Shown: positions 31,942 to 41,366 of the stretch, one piece after another
Layout: every line of letters starts with the position of its first letter
Numbering within the stretch: position 1 is the first letter of the stretch
Source of the DNA: Candidatus Saccharimonadota bacterium
GTDB lineage: Bacteria; Patescibacteriota; Saccharimonadia; Saccharimonadales; Saccharimonadaceae
Reading direction: 5' to 3'
NCBI GenBank assembly: GCA_009783235.1
Contig: WRHN01000001.1
Span: forward strand, 1 to 64,000
DNA length: 64,000 nt
Made by a program: the position numbers and the translations under genes
The notes under the pieces: generated by a model
Databases searched by the model: none
Told to the model about the DNA's origin: nothing
What the model saw: the letters and a program-made list of their open reading frames with translations, nothing else

Positions 31942-32634
31942 CTAAGCTGTCCAGGGGTCATTGACCAAGCGACTTTGCTTGATGACTTCTTGACCATCAC
32001 AGACGATAGTTGTTAGGCCGCCGTTGTCCACGCTCACTTCCCCACGCATCAAATAGTCGACCACCAGCGGCAGTAATTTGTGTTCGAACCCGAGCACGTA
32101 TTGCGCCAAGTCCTCTGCCGCTTTCTCTGTTCCGACAAAAACTTTGAGCATAGCTGGTATAGGAATTGGGTAACTGACAATTTTGTTGCCAGTGTCGTAC
32201 CCACTGTCGACAAAGTGAATGTTAATGGCGGTATATGCCAACTTCAGTTCCCTGACCTTGCGATGCACACCTAGGCCGTACAAGCCGGCAGTTTCTGGGG
32301 TTGGCCCTGGGTGGATATTAATCATAAACCCCTCCCATTTGACTAGTACCTTGGCGCCAATTTTTCTTAACCAGCCCGCCAAAACAATTAAATCAGGCTT
32401 TATATCGTCAAAAATCTTTACTAACTTGTCGTCCAACACTGAATCGTTGCCCTCGATAATAATGCACTCAACGCCAAACTGTTTAGCAACCTCTATAACA
32501 CCAGCATCGCGCTTGTTGGTCACGACAGCGACAACTTCCCATGTGCGGTTCCTGAGTTTTCTATTATATTCAATCAGATTTTTGACACTACTGCCCTTGC
32601 CACTCGCTAATGCCACTACTTTTTTGAGTTCCAT
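31942..32634 (-). CDS. Formyltransferase-fold protein, PurN-like
   Basis: 230 residues from the ATG at 32634, which has AAGGAG 7 bases before it; the frame is open 11 codons further up. ALASGKGSSVKNL is the phosphate-binding start, NIHPGPTPE contains the catalytic Asn and His, and HFVDSGYDTG the catalytic Asp of 10-formyl-tetrahydrofolate-dependent formyltransferases such as glycinamide ribonucleotide transformylase. No other purine gene is nearby, and a reduced genome often lacks the pathway, so another amine (for example a sugar) could be the substrate. It is a single-gene unit with its own terminator. Confidence 0.72.
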   Translation of the reverse strand: MELKKVVALASGKGSSVKNLIEYNRKLRNRTWEVVAVVTNKRDAGVIEVAKQFGVECIIIEGNDSVLDDKLVKIFDDIKPDLIVLAGWLRKIGAKVLVKWEGFMINIHPGPTPETAGLYGLGVHRKVRELKLAYTAINIHFVDSGYDTGNKIVSYPIPIPAMLKVFVGTEKAAEDLAQYVLGFEHKLLPLVVDYLMRGEVSVDNGGLTTIVCDGQEVIKQSRLVNDPWTA

Positions 32635-32780
32635 GCTCGCTCTCCTTTCTGTGTAAAGTACTCTCACTTGTCTTTATTTTATCACAAATTGATGCAGCCC
32701 AAAAAACTTCAGGGGATTGATTTTTTAATTATGCTTATGTATACTGGTGATAATAAAACCATATAGGAAGGGCGGGCAAA

Positions 32781-33707
32781 ATGGACATTAGCACGGATAA
32801 TACTAGTACACCAGCCACAGACGACCAAGAGCTGGCTAATTTGTTGGCGGATTTAAACCAGCAACAACACACGACAGAATTACCAGCCGACGAAGGCATT
32901 GCGGTTCAAGCGACTCCAGCTCCAGCCACGCCTGTAGTCGCAGATGGCGCGACGTCCAGCGAGGCGGCGACAGCTGGCGACCCTGCTGCAGCGGAAACTG
33001 CTACTACCGTTGAACCGGCGTCAGAAACAAAACTACTAGAGCAGCCAGAGGCCGAAACCGCGCCTGTTGAATCAACGGAATCTGTCGATTCTGCCAAACC
33101 TGTTGAGGAACCTGTCGCATCTATCGAATCAGCAGAGTCCACTGAAGACGCCAGTGTTGCCGATTTAGATCTCGCTTCGCTGTCAGCTAATGTAACTGAT
33201 ATCGCTACGCCCAGTCCGCTAAACGTGATTGATGAACTAAACGCGCGTGAAACCGCGCCCGCTATTGTGGGCTCGACTACCACTATGCACTCGAGTCCGA
33301 CAATGGATGAACTGGCCGATTCGCCAGGGGCAAAACCGCTTGAACTGCTGGAGATTGACGATACTACCATTGCTGCCGCTACGCACGAAGCCGGACAGTT
33401 GGCGGAGACGCCACCAGTCGCGACTGACGCTCAGCCAACCGCCGTTGAAGAAATCAACGTTATTCGCGATAAAATTCTCGACTATCTTGCAGAAACGGTG
33501 CGCGACATCGATCAGCCGCCTCAAGAAAAATTCGAAACAATAGTCTCAATTTTAAGCAGCACGGGCGACCGCAGTCTGCTAAAAGAGGCCTTAGAAACTG
33601 CTATTCAAATTGAAGATATCAACACCAAAGTCAAAGCGCTGGTGAAATTGTCCGAAGTTTTGAAAGAATTGTCTGCTCAAAATAATTTCCTTATGAAAAC
33701 AGAGTAA
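32781..33707 (+). CDS. Acidic, largely disordered protein with a helical C-terminus
   Basis: 308 residues. Residues about 1-215 are of low complexity, dominated by Ala, Thr, Glu, Pro and Ser with no repeats of fixed length; about 225-300 is predicted helical (VIRDKILDYLAETV, FETIVSILSSTGD, LLKEALETAIQIED). No membrane segment or signal is seen, so it is probably cytosolic. AGGAAGGG precedes the ATG and TATACT lies about 47 bases upstream. It converges on the MurE-like gene. I recognise no family; a scaffolding or regulatory role would be a guess. Confidence 0.65.
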   Translation: MDISTDNTSTPATDDQELANLLADLNQQQHTTELPADEGIAVQATPAPATPVVADGATSSEAATAGDPAAAETATTVEPASETKLLEQPEAETAPVESTESVDSAKPVEEPVASIESAESTEDASVADLDLASLSANVTDIATPSPLNVIDELNARETAPAIVGSTTTMHSSPTMDELADSPGAKPLELLEIDDTTIAAATHEAGQLAETPPVATDAQPTAVEEINVIRDKILDYLAETVRDIDQPPQEKFETIVSILSSTGDRSLLKEALETAIQIEDINTKVKALVKLSEVLKELSAQNNFLMKTE

Positions 33708-33718
33708 TCGTCTCGGGA

Positions 33719-34984
33719 TTATTTCTTTTTGCGGGATTTCAAAATTCCGCGCACGATTTTTATTTCGTCCCAAGCGTGTTCACCGTCAGCGCGCTCGATA
33801 GTTTTTTCATGCCCCTTGCCGAGCAACATCACCGCGTCGTCTTTTTTGGCTTGATCAAGGATAAACTCGATAGCTTTTTTGCGATTAAGAATTTTCACGA
33901 TTTTTTTCGCACCCGCTTTTTTCGCCCCCGCTTCAATCTGGTTTAGAATTTTATTCCCATCAACATCGCGATCATCCTCTTCTGTCAAAACCAAAACATC
34001 AGCGTATTTGCCGGCAATAGCCCCTTGCGCTGCTCGCTTCGCTTCGTCGCGCCGCCCCGCCGAACCAAACATCACCAACAGACGTCGTTTTTTGCCAATG
34101 GTTCGACGCATATCCCCCAGCAGCTTCTCGAAACTATCTGGCGTGTGGGCATAGTCAACAATCACTTCAAATTTTTGCCCCTCATCAATCCGTGCCATAC
34201 GCCCTTCGACGCCCTTGAGGCTGGCTATGCCATGGCGAATTTGTGTTTTAGAAAGCCCCAGGTATTGCCCGACCGCCGCCGCCGCCAGAGAATTATAAAC
34301 ATTAAACTCACCAGGAATTTGCGTAGTTATCTTAAGATTTATATCAGATATGACATATTCTACCCCGTTTGTGCCTAATTTTACTGATTCTGCACGTAAT
34401 TTACCATTTTTTATACCATATGTGATATGTTTTTTAGTAAAAACTGCAAAATTAGCCGCGTGAGCGTCATCAGCATTAATAATGCCGAAGTCGGCCTTAG
34501 AAAACAGACGCGTTTTGGCCTCGCGATAGCGCTCGAAAGTACGGTGATAGTCAAGATGTTCGTGAGTCAAATTCGTCATCACAGCCACTTCAATCGGCAC
34601 GCCAAAAACGCGCCCTTGAGCCAGTGCGTGCGAAGTTACTTCCAAAACCAAATACTCAACGCCAGCTTCACGCATATCAGAAATGCGCTTGTTCAGCAGC
34701 CCAGGACTAGTAGTAGTCATGTGCATAGTTTCGTCGTGTATTTTTTGCCAGGTGCCATAGGCCACAGTAGTCATAAGACCAACTTTGTAGCCAGCCTCTT
34801 TCAGCATATGAAAAATCATAAAACTAGTAGTCGATTTACCGTTGGTGCCGGTTACGCCAATCACGCGCATGCCAGCCGCTGGGTAGTCGTTTTTTGATGC
34901 CGCATGCCAAGCTTTAACGTGGTGATACGGCAAAACCACCCGGTTATAACCAGGTAGCTTAGAGATTCTCGCTTTCAAACTCAT
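33719..34984 (-). CDS. murE: MurE-like Mur ligase lacking most of the N-terminal domain
   Basis: 421 residues from the ATG at 34984. An ATG 12 bases upstream lies inside the TGC-TACAAT box and is rejected. The ATP-binding loop GVTGTNGKSTT is at about 44-54 instead of about 110 in usual MurE, so the UDP-binding first domain is nearly absent. The middle and C-terminal domains are complete: TTTSPG, EVTSHAL, NLTHEHLDYH and DYAHTPDS are all typical of MurE. The D-N-P-R motif that selects diaminopimelate is replaced by EDDRD, so the added third amino acid cannot be told. The enzyme adds residue 3 to UDP-MurNAc-dipeptide in the cytosol. It begins a divergent pair with a small gene at 35078. Confidence 0.8.
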   Translation of the reverse strand: MSLKARISKLPGYNRVVLPYHHVKAWHAASKNDYPAAGMRVIGVTGTNGKSTTSFMIFHMLKEAGYKVGLMTTVAYGTWQKIHDETMHMTTTSPGLLNKRISDMREAGVEYLVLEVTSHALAQGRVFGVPIEVAVMTNLTHEHLDYHRTFERYREAKTRLFSKADFGIINADDAHAANFAVFTKKHITYGIKNGKLRAESVKLGTNGVEYVISDINLKITTQIPGEFNVYNSLAAAAVGQYLGLSKTQIRHGIASLKGVEGRMARIDEGQKFEVIVDYAHTPDSFEKLLGDMRRTIGKKRRLLVMFGSAGRRDEAKRAAQGAIAGKYADVLVLTEEDDRDVDGNKILNQIEAGAKKAGAKKIVKILNRKKAIEFILDQAKKDDAVMLLGKGHEKTIERADGEHAWDEIKIVRGILKSRKKK

Positions 34985-35077
34985 AGACTGCCCCATTGTA
35001 GCATATTTTTGTAAATTTTAATAGATATTGCTGTAAGTATTGACTTTTCATTTCACTTATGCTATACTTGGGGTGTT

Positions 35078-35392
35078 ATGTCAAAACATAAACAAAAAAA
35101 GTCAACACTACAGATTAATCAGGCGGACAGCCAAAAAACCATGCTGTTTCTGGGGGCCGCCGCGATACTTAGCCTGTCGATGCACACCGGTGATTTAGCT
35201 GATGTCATCAATAGTCAAAACGATTTGAGCCATGGTGTTATCAGGGCGCTTGATGATCACCCACATATTCACAGTGGCGACCTGTTGATTGACCGTCGCA
35301 ATATCTCGCAATACAATAGCGAAGAAAAGTCAACTTCTAACAGGGATCGCGACAACTGGGAAGTCTACGAAAACGTCCTGGGATTCGCCTAA
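35078..35392 (+). CDS. Small hypothetical protein with one hydrophobic segment
   Basis: 104 residues. A lysine-rich start is followed by a short hydrophobic stretch (MLFLGAAAILSLSM, about 26-39) and a polar, charged C-terminus. It is preceded by TTGACT, a 17-base spacer and TGC-TATACT ending 9 bases before the ATG, and is followed by a good terminator, so it is a well-defined single-gene unit in spite of lacking any family I know. The product may be a small membrane or exported protein. Confidence 0.6.
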   Translation: MSKHKQKKSTLQINQADSQKTMLFLGAAAILSLSMHTGDLADVINSQNDLSHGVIRALDDHPHIHSGDLLIDRRNISQYNSEEKSTSNRDRDNWEVYENVLGFA

Positions 35393-35412
35393 GATTTGCA
35401 TTCAATTTGCCG

Positions 35413-35440
35413 GCCTCGCTAATTTTAGCGAGGCTTTTTT
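35413..35440 (+). terminator. Rho-independent terminator
   Basis: Stem GCCTCGCT/AGCGAGGC around AATTTT, followed by six T. It separates the small gene at 35078 from tsaD. Confidence 0.9.
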
Positions 35441-35467
35441 CTGGCCCAGATGTGATAAAATAATAGA

Positions 35468-36592
35468 GTGAAAATTTTAGCAATTGAGAGTTCGTGCGAC
35501 GAGTTTGCAGCGGCTGTGGTGGAAGACGGGCAGCGCGTTTTGGCTGAGGCGGTGTACTCGCAGATCGATTTGCACAAGGCTTTTGGTGGCGTAGTGCCAG
35601 AAATTGCCGCTAGAAGTCACGTTGAAGTGGCTATTCCTGTAGTTGAGGAATGTCTTGAGCAGTTCAGGGCCGCCTCGACAGCTCTTCTAAGCCCCTCAAA
35701 ACTCAAGCCTGATTTTGATGTCTGGGATGATATTGACACCATCGCGGTGACTAATCGTCCTGGGCTGTCTGGCTCGCTGCTCATCGGTACGCTGACCGCT
35801 CGTACGTTAGCGCTGTTGAAAAATAAGCCTATTTATGCCGTCGATCACATGGAGGGGCACGTTTATGCAAATTGGCTAAATGTTGATACGGATAATCAAT
35901 CGTTCAAGCGACCGCAATTCCCTGCTCTGGCCCTGGTCGTTTCTGGGGGACACAGTCAAATTATGTTGTTTCATTCGCATTCAAATTATGAAATTGTTGG
36001 CGAGACTCAAGATGATGCCGCGGGCGAAGTTTTTGATAAGGTGGCTAAAATTCTCGGGCTGCCCTACCCGGGTGGCCCGTCGATTGCTAAGGCGGCCGAG
36101 CACGGCAATGCTGATAAATATCAACTGCCTATTCCGAAGTGTGCCAACCCGCTCGATTTTAGCTTTTCTGGGCTCAAGACAGCCGTTCTGCGCGCCGTTC
36201 AGGCTGAAGTGGGCGTTGATCACACTTTTCCATCTTTTGAGCTTGCAGCGCGTTTAAATGCGTCCTCGCGTGATGATTTTGCCGCCAGTTTTCAAAAAAC
36301 TGCCTGTCTTACCTTAGCCAAAGGTATGGCTTTGGCTTTTGCAAAGTATCAACCTAAATCAGTGCTTATTGCTGGTGGCGTGGCCGCTAATACTGAACTG
36401 CGCCGCCTGCTCGCGCTAGAACTCTCTAGCGTTAATGACGGCAAAGTTTCAATTAGCCAAACTAACCCAATCATCTGTCCAGAACTGAAATATTGCACCG
36501 ATAACGCCGCCATGATTGGCGCTAGGGCTTATTTCTTGAGTCAGTACGCGAAGCCCGACGACCCGCTGGCTATGGAAATCGGTGTAAATTAG
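35468..36592 (+). CDS. tsaD: tRNA N6-adenosine threonylcarbamoyltransferase
   Basis: 374 residues from a GTG at 35468. TGA-TAAAAT (35456-35461) ends 6 bases before it and there is no Shine-Dalgarno site, so the message is predicted leaderless with a GTG start. LAIESSCDEFAAAV is the ATP-binding start, VDHMEGHVYA holds the metal-binding His pair, and VFDKVAKILGLPYPGGP and AGGVAANTELR are typical TsaD (Kae1/YgjD) stretches. With TsaB, TsaC and TsaE it makes the t6A modification on ANN-decoding tRNAs. It overlaps the converging FemAB-like gene by 4 bases at the stops. Confidence 0.94.
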   Translation: MKILAIESSCDEFAAAVVEDGQRVLAEAVYSQIDLHKAFGGVVPEIAARSHVEVAIPVVEECLEQFRAASTALLSPSKLKPDFDVWDDIDTIAVTNRPGLSGSLLIGTLTARTLALLKNKPIYAVDHMEGHVYANWLNVDTDNQSFKRPQFPALALVVSGGHSQIMLFHSHSNYEIVGETQDDAAGEVFDKVAKILGLPYPGGPSIAKAAEHGNADKYQLPIPKCANPLDFSFSGLKTAVLRAVQAEVGVDHTFPSFELAARLNASSRDDFAASFQKTACLTLAKGMALAFAKYQPKSVLIAGGVAANTELRRLLALELSSVNDGKVSISQTNPIICPELKYCTDNAAMIGARAYFLSQYAKPDDPLAMEIGVN

Positions 36593-37620
36593 CCTTTTTT
36601 GATTAATCTAACGATTTTTTTGCCAGCCGGCAGTAAACTTTCCCAAACTGCATACAGCGGTGAAAGCGGCTTATCAAAAGTCGGTATTAAGACCGTTTCT
36701 TTGTTGCCAGAAAAACCCAATTTGAAGTTCGACACGCCGTCGTTGAGCAGACCGTTCATGTCGTAATATTTCACGTGAAACTGCTTACATTCTTGAATCA
36801 TTCGCCACTTTAAGGCGTAGTTAGCGCGCAACCGTTGCCCTTCGTCGGTCACCCCGCCGTATAGCTCAAAACTAATTTCTGGCGTAGCGACAATCCAGAG
36901 AAAAGACAGTATTTTTTTGTCTTTTTCTGCAACATAGACCTGACTTTGCTCGCCCATAAATTTAGCGATACTTAGGTAGTAATCATCTGGGTGCAGATTA
37001 AATTTTGCCCGTTGAGCGGTTGATTTGTAAATTTCCAAGCATTTTTTTAAGTCATTTTCGGTTTTGACGCGGCGGACAGAAATATTTTCACGTGAAGATT
37101 TATTGATGTACTGGCGCGTCTTTTTGGACATTTCTTTCAGCAATTCCCCTTCACTTTTGGCCAGGTCAAGCGCAACAGTTTTATTCAGTAAAACTGGATT
37201 TTTTGACAGTCGCCAACCGTTGTTTTTTTTGAATATTCCCGAACAATTTGATTCATTTGCTCGTAGTGTTATTTTTCCTGAAGCATTTTTTTCGTGCGCC
37301 AGTTCCCCCACCTCGATTTTTAATTCTATGCACCCTTGTTTTTTCGCCCAATCAGTCAGTTTAGTCAAAAATTCTTGACTCAGGTTTTTTTGATAAAATA
37401 TCGGCCCGCGCGGTATGTATGCCAATTTAGTGAACGGCTTAGGCAATTTGCGCACTAAAATCTGGGCGCCACCACAACCGTCTGCCCATAATCTGTGCGC
37501 TTTCCAGATCCCCTCTTTACTTTTGACTTCGCCCCACCCCCAGAGCTGCAGCGGATGGCCACCATTGTCTATAACCAATTTGTCCCACGCGCTTTTGTCT
37601 GTTATCTCCCGTAAATGCAT
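36589..37620 (-). CDS. FemAB-like aminoacyltransferase for peptidoglycan cross-bridges
   Basis: 343 residues from the ATG at 37620; TGT-TATAAT (37627-37632) ends exactly 6 bases before it, so the frame upstream is not used. HPLQLWGWGEVKSKEGIW and AYIPRGPIFY at the start, KKTRQYINKS in the middle, and YYDMNGLLNDGVSNFKLGFSG at the end are typical of FemX/FemAB proteins: a twin GNAT fold that adds amino acids from aminoacyl-tRNA to the stem peptide of lipid II. It points to a wall with an interpeptide bridge. The number and kind of residues added cannot be read from sequence. Confidence 0.82.
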   Translation of the reverse strand: MHLREITDKSAWDKLVIDNGGHPLQLWGWGEVKSKEGIWKAHRLWADGCGGAQILVRKLPKPFTKLAYIPRGPIFYQKNLSQEFLTKLTDWAKKQGCIELKIEVGELAHEKNASGKITLRANESNCSGIFKKNNGWRLSKNPVLLNKTVALDLAKSEGELLKEMSKKTRQYINKSSRENISVRRVKTENDLKKCLEIYKSTAQRAKFNLHPDDYYLSIAKFMGEQSQVYVAEKDKKILSFLWIVATPEISFELYGGVTDEGQRLRANYALKWRMIQECKQFHVKYYDMNGLLNDGVSNFKLGFSGNKETVLIPTFDKPLSPLYAVWESLLPAGKKIVRLIKKG

Positions 37621-37819
37621 ATTTTTATTATAACACAGATCTCTGGTGTTTTTTGTCATAGCCAGCACTCATATAGGCTTTCACGTGTATGTCGGACGCC
37701 GCTATTCTTTAGTCGAACCTCCCCTAGCAATGCGCACGAGCATGTCGTTGTCTTCTTCCCTGCTCTTACGCTGCTGTGTGGATTAAAAAGCCGCTTGAAA
37801 GATGTGCTATACTATTGTC

Positions 37820-40315
37820 ATGAAATTATCAAAAACCTATGAGCCGAGTCTTTTTGAGAGCGATATTTATGAGCTTTGGCAAGATATGCAGGCATTTGCG
37901 CCAACAGGGAAGGGTGAGCCGTATTCAATTGTTTTGCCTCCCCCTAACGCTAACGGAAATCTTCATGTTGGCCACGCTCTCATGGTGCCTCTGCAGGACA
38001 TTTTGATTCGCTATCATCGGATGAACGGGCGCGACACCTGTTGGTTTCCGGGATCTGATCACGCCGGCTTTGAAACTTGGGTGGTTTTTGAACGCAAACT
38101 AGAGGCGGAAGGTAAATCGCGCTTTGACTTTTCACGTGAAGAACTATATCAAATGACCTGGGATTTTGTTCAAGAGCAAAAGGGCAATATGGAGAGCCAA
38201 CTTAGGCGCCTTGGAGCCTCAGTTAATTGGCAAGAAATGACTTTTACTCTGGATCAAAAAGTCGTGGACAGGGTGTATAAAACTTTCAAAAAAATGTGGG
38301 ACGACGGTCTGATTTATCGCGGTAAACGTATTGTTAACTACTGTACGACCCATCAAACAAGCTTTGCGGATATTGAGGTGGAACATGCCGAAGAAAAGGG
38401 AAAACTTTGGGAAATTAAATACTTAGGCGCTGATTTTAAGGGTGAAATTATAGTGGCGACGACTCGTCCAGAGACCATGCTGGGCGACGAAGCCATTGCG
38501 GTACACCCTAAAGACAAGAAGTTCGCCAAGCTAGTCGGCAAGCACGTTTACATTCCGATTTTGGGCAAAAAAATCCCCATAATAGCGGACGAGGCAGTGG
38601 AACTAGGTTTTGGTACTGGAGCGGTTAAAGTTACGCCCGCTCATGACCCGGTGGATTTTGAGATTGGTCAGCGTCACAGTTTGCCGATTACTGAGGTTAT
38701 TGGTAATGATGGCAGAATGATTAATGTGCCAGCAGCCTTTTTGGGATTAGAGGTAAAATTTGCACGTGAAAAGGTCGTGGAGCGTCTGCGTACGGGTGGT
38801 AGTCTGGGGGCAGTGAAGGATTTTGACCACCAAGTGCCACACTGTTACAAATGTGGCAGTGTGATTGAGCCGCTAGCTCGTGAGCAGTGGTTTGTGGCCG
38901 TTAAAAAATTAGCAGACCCAGCTAAAAAAGCTATAAAAGAGGGCAAAATTCAGTTTACGCCCAAACAGAAGGGCGGGGAGCTAGAGCGCTATTTTGAAGA
39001 GTTGCGCGACTGGAATATTAGCCGTCAAATTCCTTGGGGTATTCCGATTCCGGCTTTCCAGAACCTAGACACTGGCGAGTGGATTTTTGATGAGCGTGTT
39101 GACCAAGAGTACATTGAGATTGACGGCCAGGAGTACAAGCGCGATAATGATACGTTTGATACCTGGTTTTCTTCAGGGCAGTGGCCGATTATTCTAACTG
39201 AAGCTTTGCCGAAATTTTACCCGACTAGTGTCATGGAAACCGGTTTTGACATTTTACGTCCCTGGGTGTCGCGCATGATTATGTTTGGACTTTATGTTAA
39301 TAAAGAAATTCCTTTTAAGGAAGTTTATTTGCATGGCCTGGTGCTTGATGAGCACGGTCAGAAAATGAGCAAATCCAAGGGAAACGTGGTCAATCCCATG
39401 GAAGTGGTTGATGAATTTGGCTCGGACGCTCTGCGCCTCGGTTTAGTGGCGGCGCGTTCAGCGGGACTTTCTCAGGCTTTTAGCCCAGATAAAGTAGTGG
39501 CGGGGCGTAATTTCTGTAATAAACTTTGGAATATCGCTAGGTTCATCGAAACTCACGAAAAACATCTTGAGGAACTAACCACGGCAGACCATTGGGTGTT
39601 GTCAAAACTACAACAATCAACAGCGGAAATTGACAGGTTGATTAAAGATTATCGTTTCGCCGAAGCGGTTGAGACGGTTTACCATTTTGTCTGGGACGAG
39701 GTCGCGGACTGGTATGTTGAGGCAGCTAAGCAGGGCAGTGCAGTGGCGGACATTGTACTTGAATCGGTGTTGAAAATTGTCCACCCGTTCGCGCCGTTTG
39801 TAACAGAGGCTATTTGGACTACGCTGCACGATGACGATTCGTTGTTAATGTTACAACAGTGGAATAGGGGTTATCAATTTGATCGCAAAAAAGCTCAAGA
39901 ATTCGAGGAAGTCAAAGAGCTGGTCGGTGCTGCGCGACTAGTGGTGGCCAAGTTGAAAGGCAGGCGCGCTATGGTCTATAGCGACAATCGGGTCATCTCT
40001 GAGAATGAAGCAGTGATTAAGAATCTGGCTGGCCTAGAGGCTGTGATGCCGTTCGAAAAACCAGCTGGAATCCGCATAGCGGGCAACTTCAGAGCGTACA
40101 TTGAGGCAAAACCAGCCGAAATTAGCGCATATAAGGCCGATTTAGAGCAAAAACTCATTGAAGCGGGGAATCTGGCAGAAAACTTGAAAAAGCGCTTAGA
40201 CAACGATTCTTACCGCCAAAACGCGCCCAAGCACTTAGTCGATGAAACTCGTCAAAAATTAGCCGAAGCGGAGACTTTGTCTGCCAGCTTAGCGAAAGAA
40301 CTAGAGAATATTTAG
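37820..40315 (+). CDS. valS: Valyl-tRNA synthetase
   Basis: 831 residues from the ATG at 37820; TGC-TATACT (37808-37813) ends 6 bases before it. PPPNANGNLHVGHAL holds the HIGH-type motif (HVGH, about residue 47), KMSKSKGN (about 514-521) the second class I motif, and TTRPETMLGD marks the editing domain. DRLIKDYRFAEAVETVYHFVWDEVADWY is the anticodon-binding region and the last 70 residues form the usual coiled-coil arm. The enzyme charges tRNA-Val; an alternative start 6 codons upstream overlaps the -10 box. The yvcK gene follows after 2 bases. Confidence 0.95.
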   Translation: MKLSKTYEPSLFESDIYELWQDMQAFAPTGKGEPYSIVLPPPNANGNLHVGHALMVPLQDILIRYHRMNGRDTCWFPGSDHAGFETWVVFERKLEAEGKSRFDFSREELYQMTWDFVQEQKGNMESQLRRLGASVNWQEMTFTLDQKVVDRVYKTFKKMWDDGLIYRGKRIVNYCTTHQTSFADIEVEHAEEKGKLWEIKYLGADFKGEIIVATTRPETMLGDEAIAVHPKDKKFAKLVGKHVYIPILGKKIPIIADEAVELGFGTGAVKVTPAHDPVDFEIGQRHSLPITEVIGNDGRMINVPAAFLGLEVKFAREKVVERLRTGGSLGAVKDFDHQVPHCYKCGSVIEPLAREQWFVAVKKLADPAKKAIKEGKIQFTPKQKGGELERYFEELRDWNISRQIPWGIPIPAFQNLDTGEWIFDERVDQEYIEIDGQEYKRDNDTFDTWFSSGQWPIILTEALPKFYPTSVMETGFDILRPWVSRMIMFGLYVNKEIPFKEVYLHGLVLDEHGQKMSKSKGNVVNPMEVVDEFGSDALRLGLVAARSAGLSQAFSPDKVVAGRNFCNKLWNIARFIETHEKHLEELTTADHWVLSKLQQSTAEIDRLIKDYRFAEAVETVYHFVWDEVADWYVEAAKQGSAVADIVLESVLKIVHPFAPFVTEAIWTTLHDDDSLLMLQQWNRGYQFDRKKAQEFEEVKELVGAARLVVAKLKGRRAMVYSDNRVISENEAVIKNLAGLEAVMPFEKPAGIRIAGNFRAYIEAKPAEISAYKADLEQKLIEAGNLAENLKKRLDNDSYRQNAPKHLVDETRQKLAEAETLSASLAKELENI

Positions 40316-40317
40316 CC

Positions 40318-41304
40318 ATGGAAAACGGTGCAAAAATTGCAGTAATAGGCGGCGGCACCGGTAGCTTTACGGTGCTCTCAGGGCTCAAAAATTACACTAA
40401 CCAGATTACCGCGCTGGTGGCCATGGCTGATGACGGTGGGTCGACTGGAGTTTTGCGCGACGAACTGGGAGTTCTCCCCCCCGGCGACGTTCGCCAGTGC
40501 TTGGTGGCTTTGTCCAATAACGACCGCGTGCGCGAGCTTTTTAATTATCGCTTTGAAGACGGCTTTGCGGAGGGCCACAGTTTTGGCAATATCTTTATTT
40601 CGGCACTTGAGAAAATGACGGGCAGTATTTCTGAAGCAGTTAATTTAGCGGAGGATATTTTACGAATAAACGGCCGCGTTGTGCCCATCACCCTAGAACA
40701 TTCCAAGCTGGTAGTAAAAGAGAAAAATGGCCGTCAAACCAAGGGTGAGCATCGAGTTGATGTCATGAAGTTTTTGGCAAAACGCCCTAAAGTTTGGTTG
40801 GAGCCGATGCCCAAATTAAATCCGAAAGCCGAAAAAGCTATATTAGAGGCCGACGTAGTAGTGGTTGCTCCGGGCGACCTTTATACTTCTTTGGCCCCAG
40901 CTTTGGTGGTGCCGGGCGTGCGCGAAGCGCTGAAGAAAAGTTCGGCCAAAAAAGTCTACGTGGCCAATCTGGTTAATAAGCCGGGGCAGACCGATGGATT
41001 TAAAGTGTCTGATTTCCCAGATGAAATCGAGCGTTTTGTCGGTATTAAATTTTTGGATTACGTTATCTACAACAATGAAAAGCCCAGTGATTATTTATTG
41101 AAAAAATATGCACAGGACGGCGAAAATCCAGTCGAGGTGGATCTGGAAAAGTTACAGAAACGACATTATAAAACTCGGGGTGCTAATCTATTGGCCGGTA
41201 AAGCCTGGAAAAATTCCAGCAAAAAAGATAAACTGAAACGCTCGTTGATTCGCCATGATTCGGACAAGTTAGCGCGTCAGATTATGCGAATTTTCTTTGC
41301 TTAG
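40318..41304 (+). CDS. yvcK: YvcK/CofD-family gluconeogenesis factor-like protein
   Basis: 328 residues. IAVIGGGTGSFTVLSGLK is the nucleotide-binding start, MADDGGSTGVLRDELGVLPPGDVRQCL the family block, and HSFGNIF and VVVAPGDLYTSL further conserved parts. YvcK proteins bind UDP-sugars and steer central carbon use and cell-wall synthesis in Gram-positive bacteria; they do not make F420 like the related CofD. It follows valS by 2 bases with no own promoter, so it is co-transcribed. An exact inverted repeat directly behind it either ends the message or controls the next gene. Confidence 0.88.
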   Translation: MENGAKIAVIGGGTGSFTVLSGLKNYTNQITALVAMADDGGSTGVLRDELGVLPPGDVRQCLVALSNNDRVRELFNYRFEDGFAEGHSFGNIFISALEKMTGSISEAVNLAEDILRINGRVVPITLEHSKLVVKEKNGRQTKGEHRVDVMKFLAKRPKVWLEPMPKLNPKAEKAILEADVVVVAPGDLYTSLAPALVVPGVREALKKSSAKKVYVANLVNKPGQTDGFKVSDFPDEIERFVGIKFLDYVIYNNEKPSDYLLKKYAQDGENPVEVDLEKLQKRHYKTRGANLLAGKAWKNSSKKDKLKRSLIRHDSDKLARQIMRIFFA

Positions 41305-41305
41305 C

Positions 41306-41336
41306 CATTTTGCTTTCTGGCGCAAAATGATATAAT
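41306..41336 (+). promoter_or_regulatory. Promoter of the liaF-like gene with overlapping inverted repeat
   Basis: CATTTTGC (41306-41313) and GCAAAATG (41322-41329) form a perfect 8-bp inverted repeat whose right arm supplies the TG of the TGA-TATAAT box (41331-41336). A hairpin terminator for yvcK is the alternative reading. Confidence 0.5.
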
Positions 41337-41366
41337 ATTTTCAGTTTAACAAATTAGGGGGAGTTT

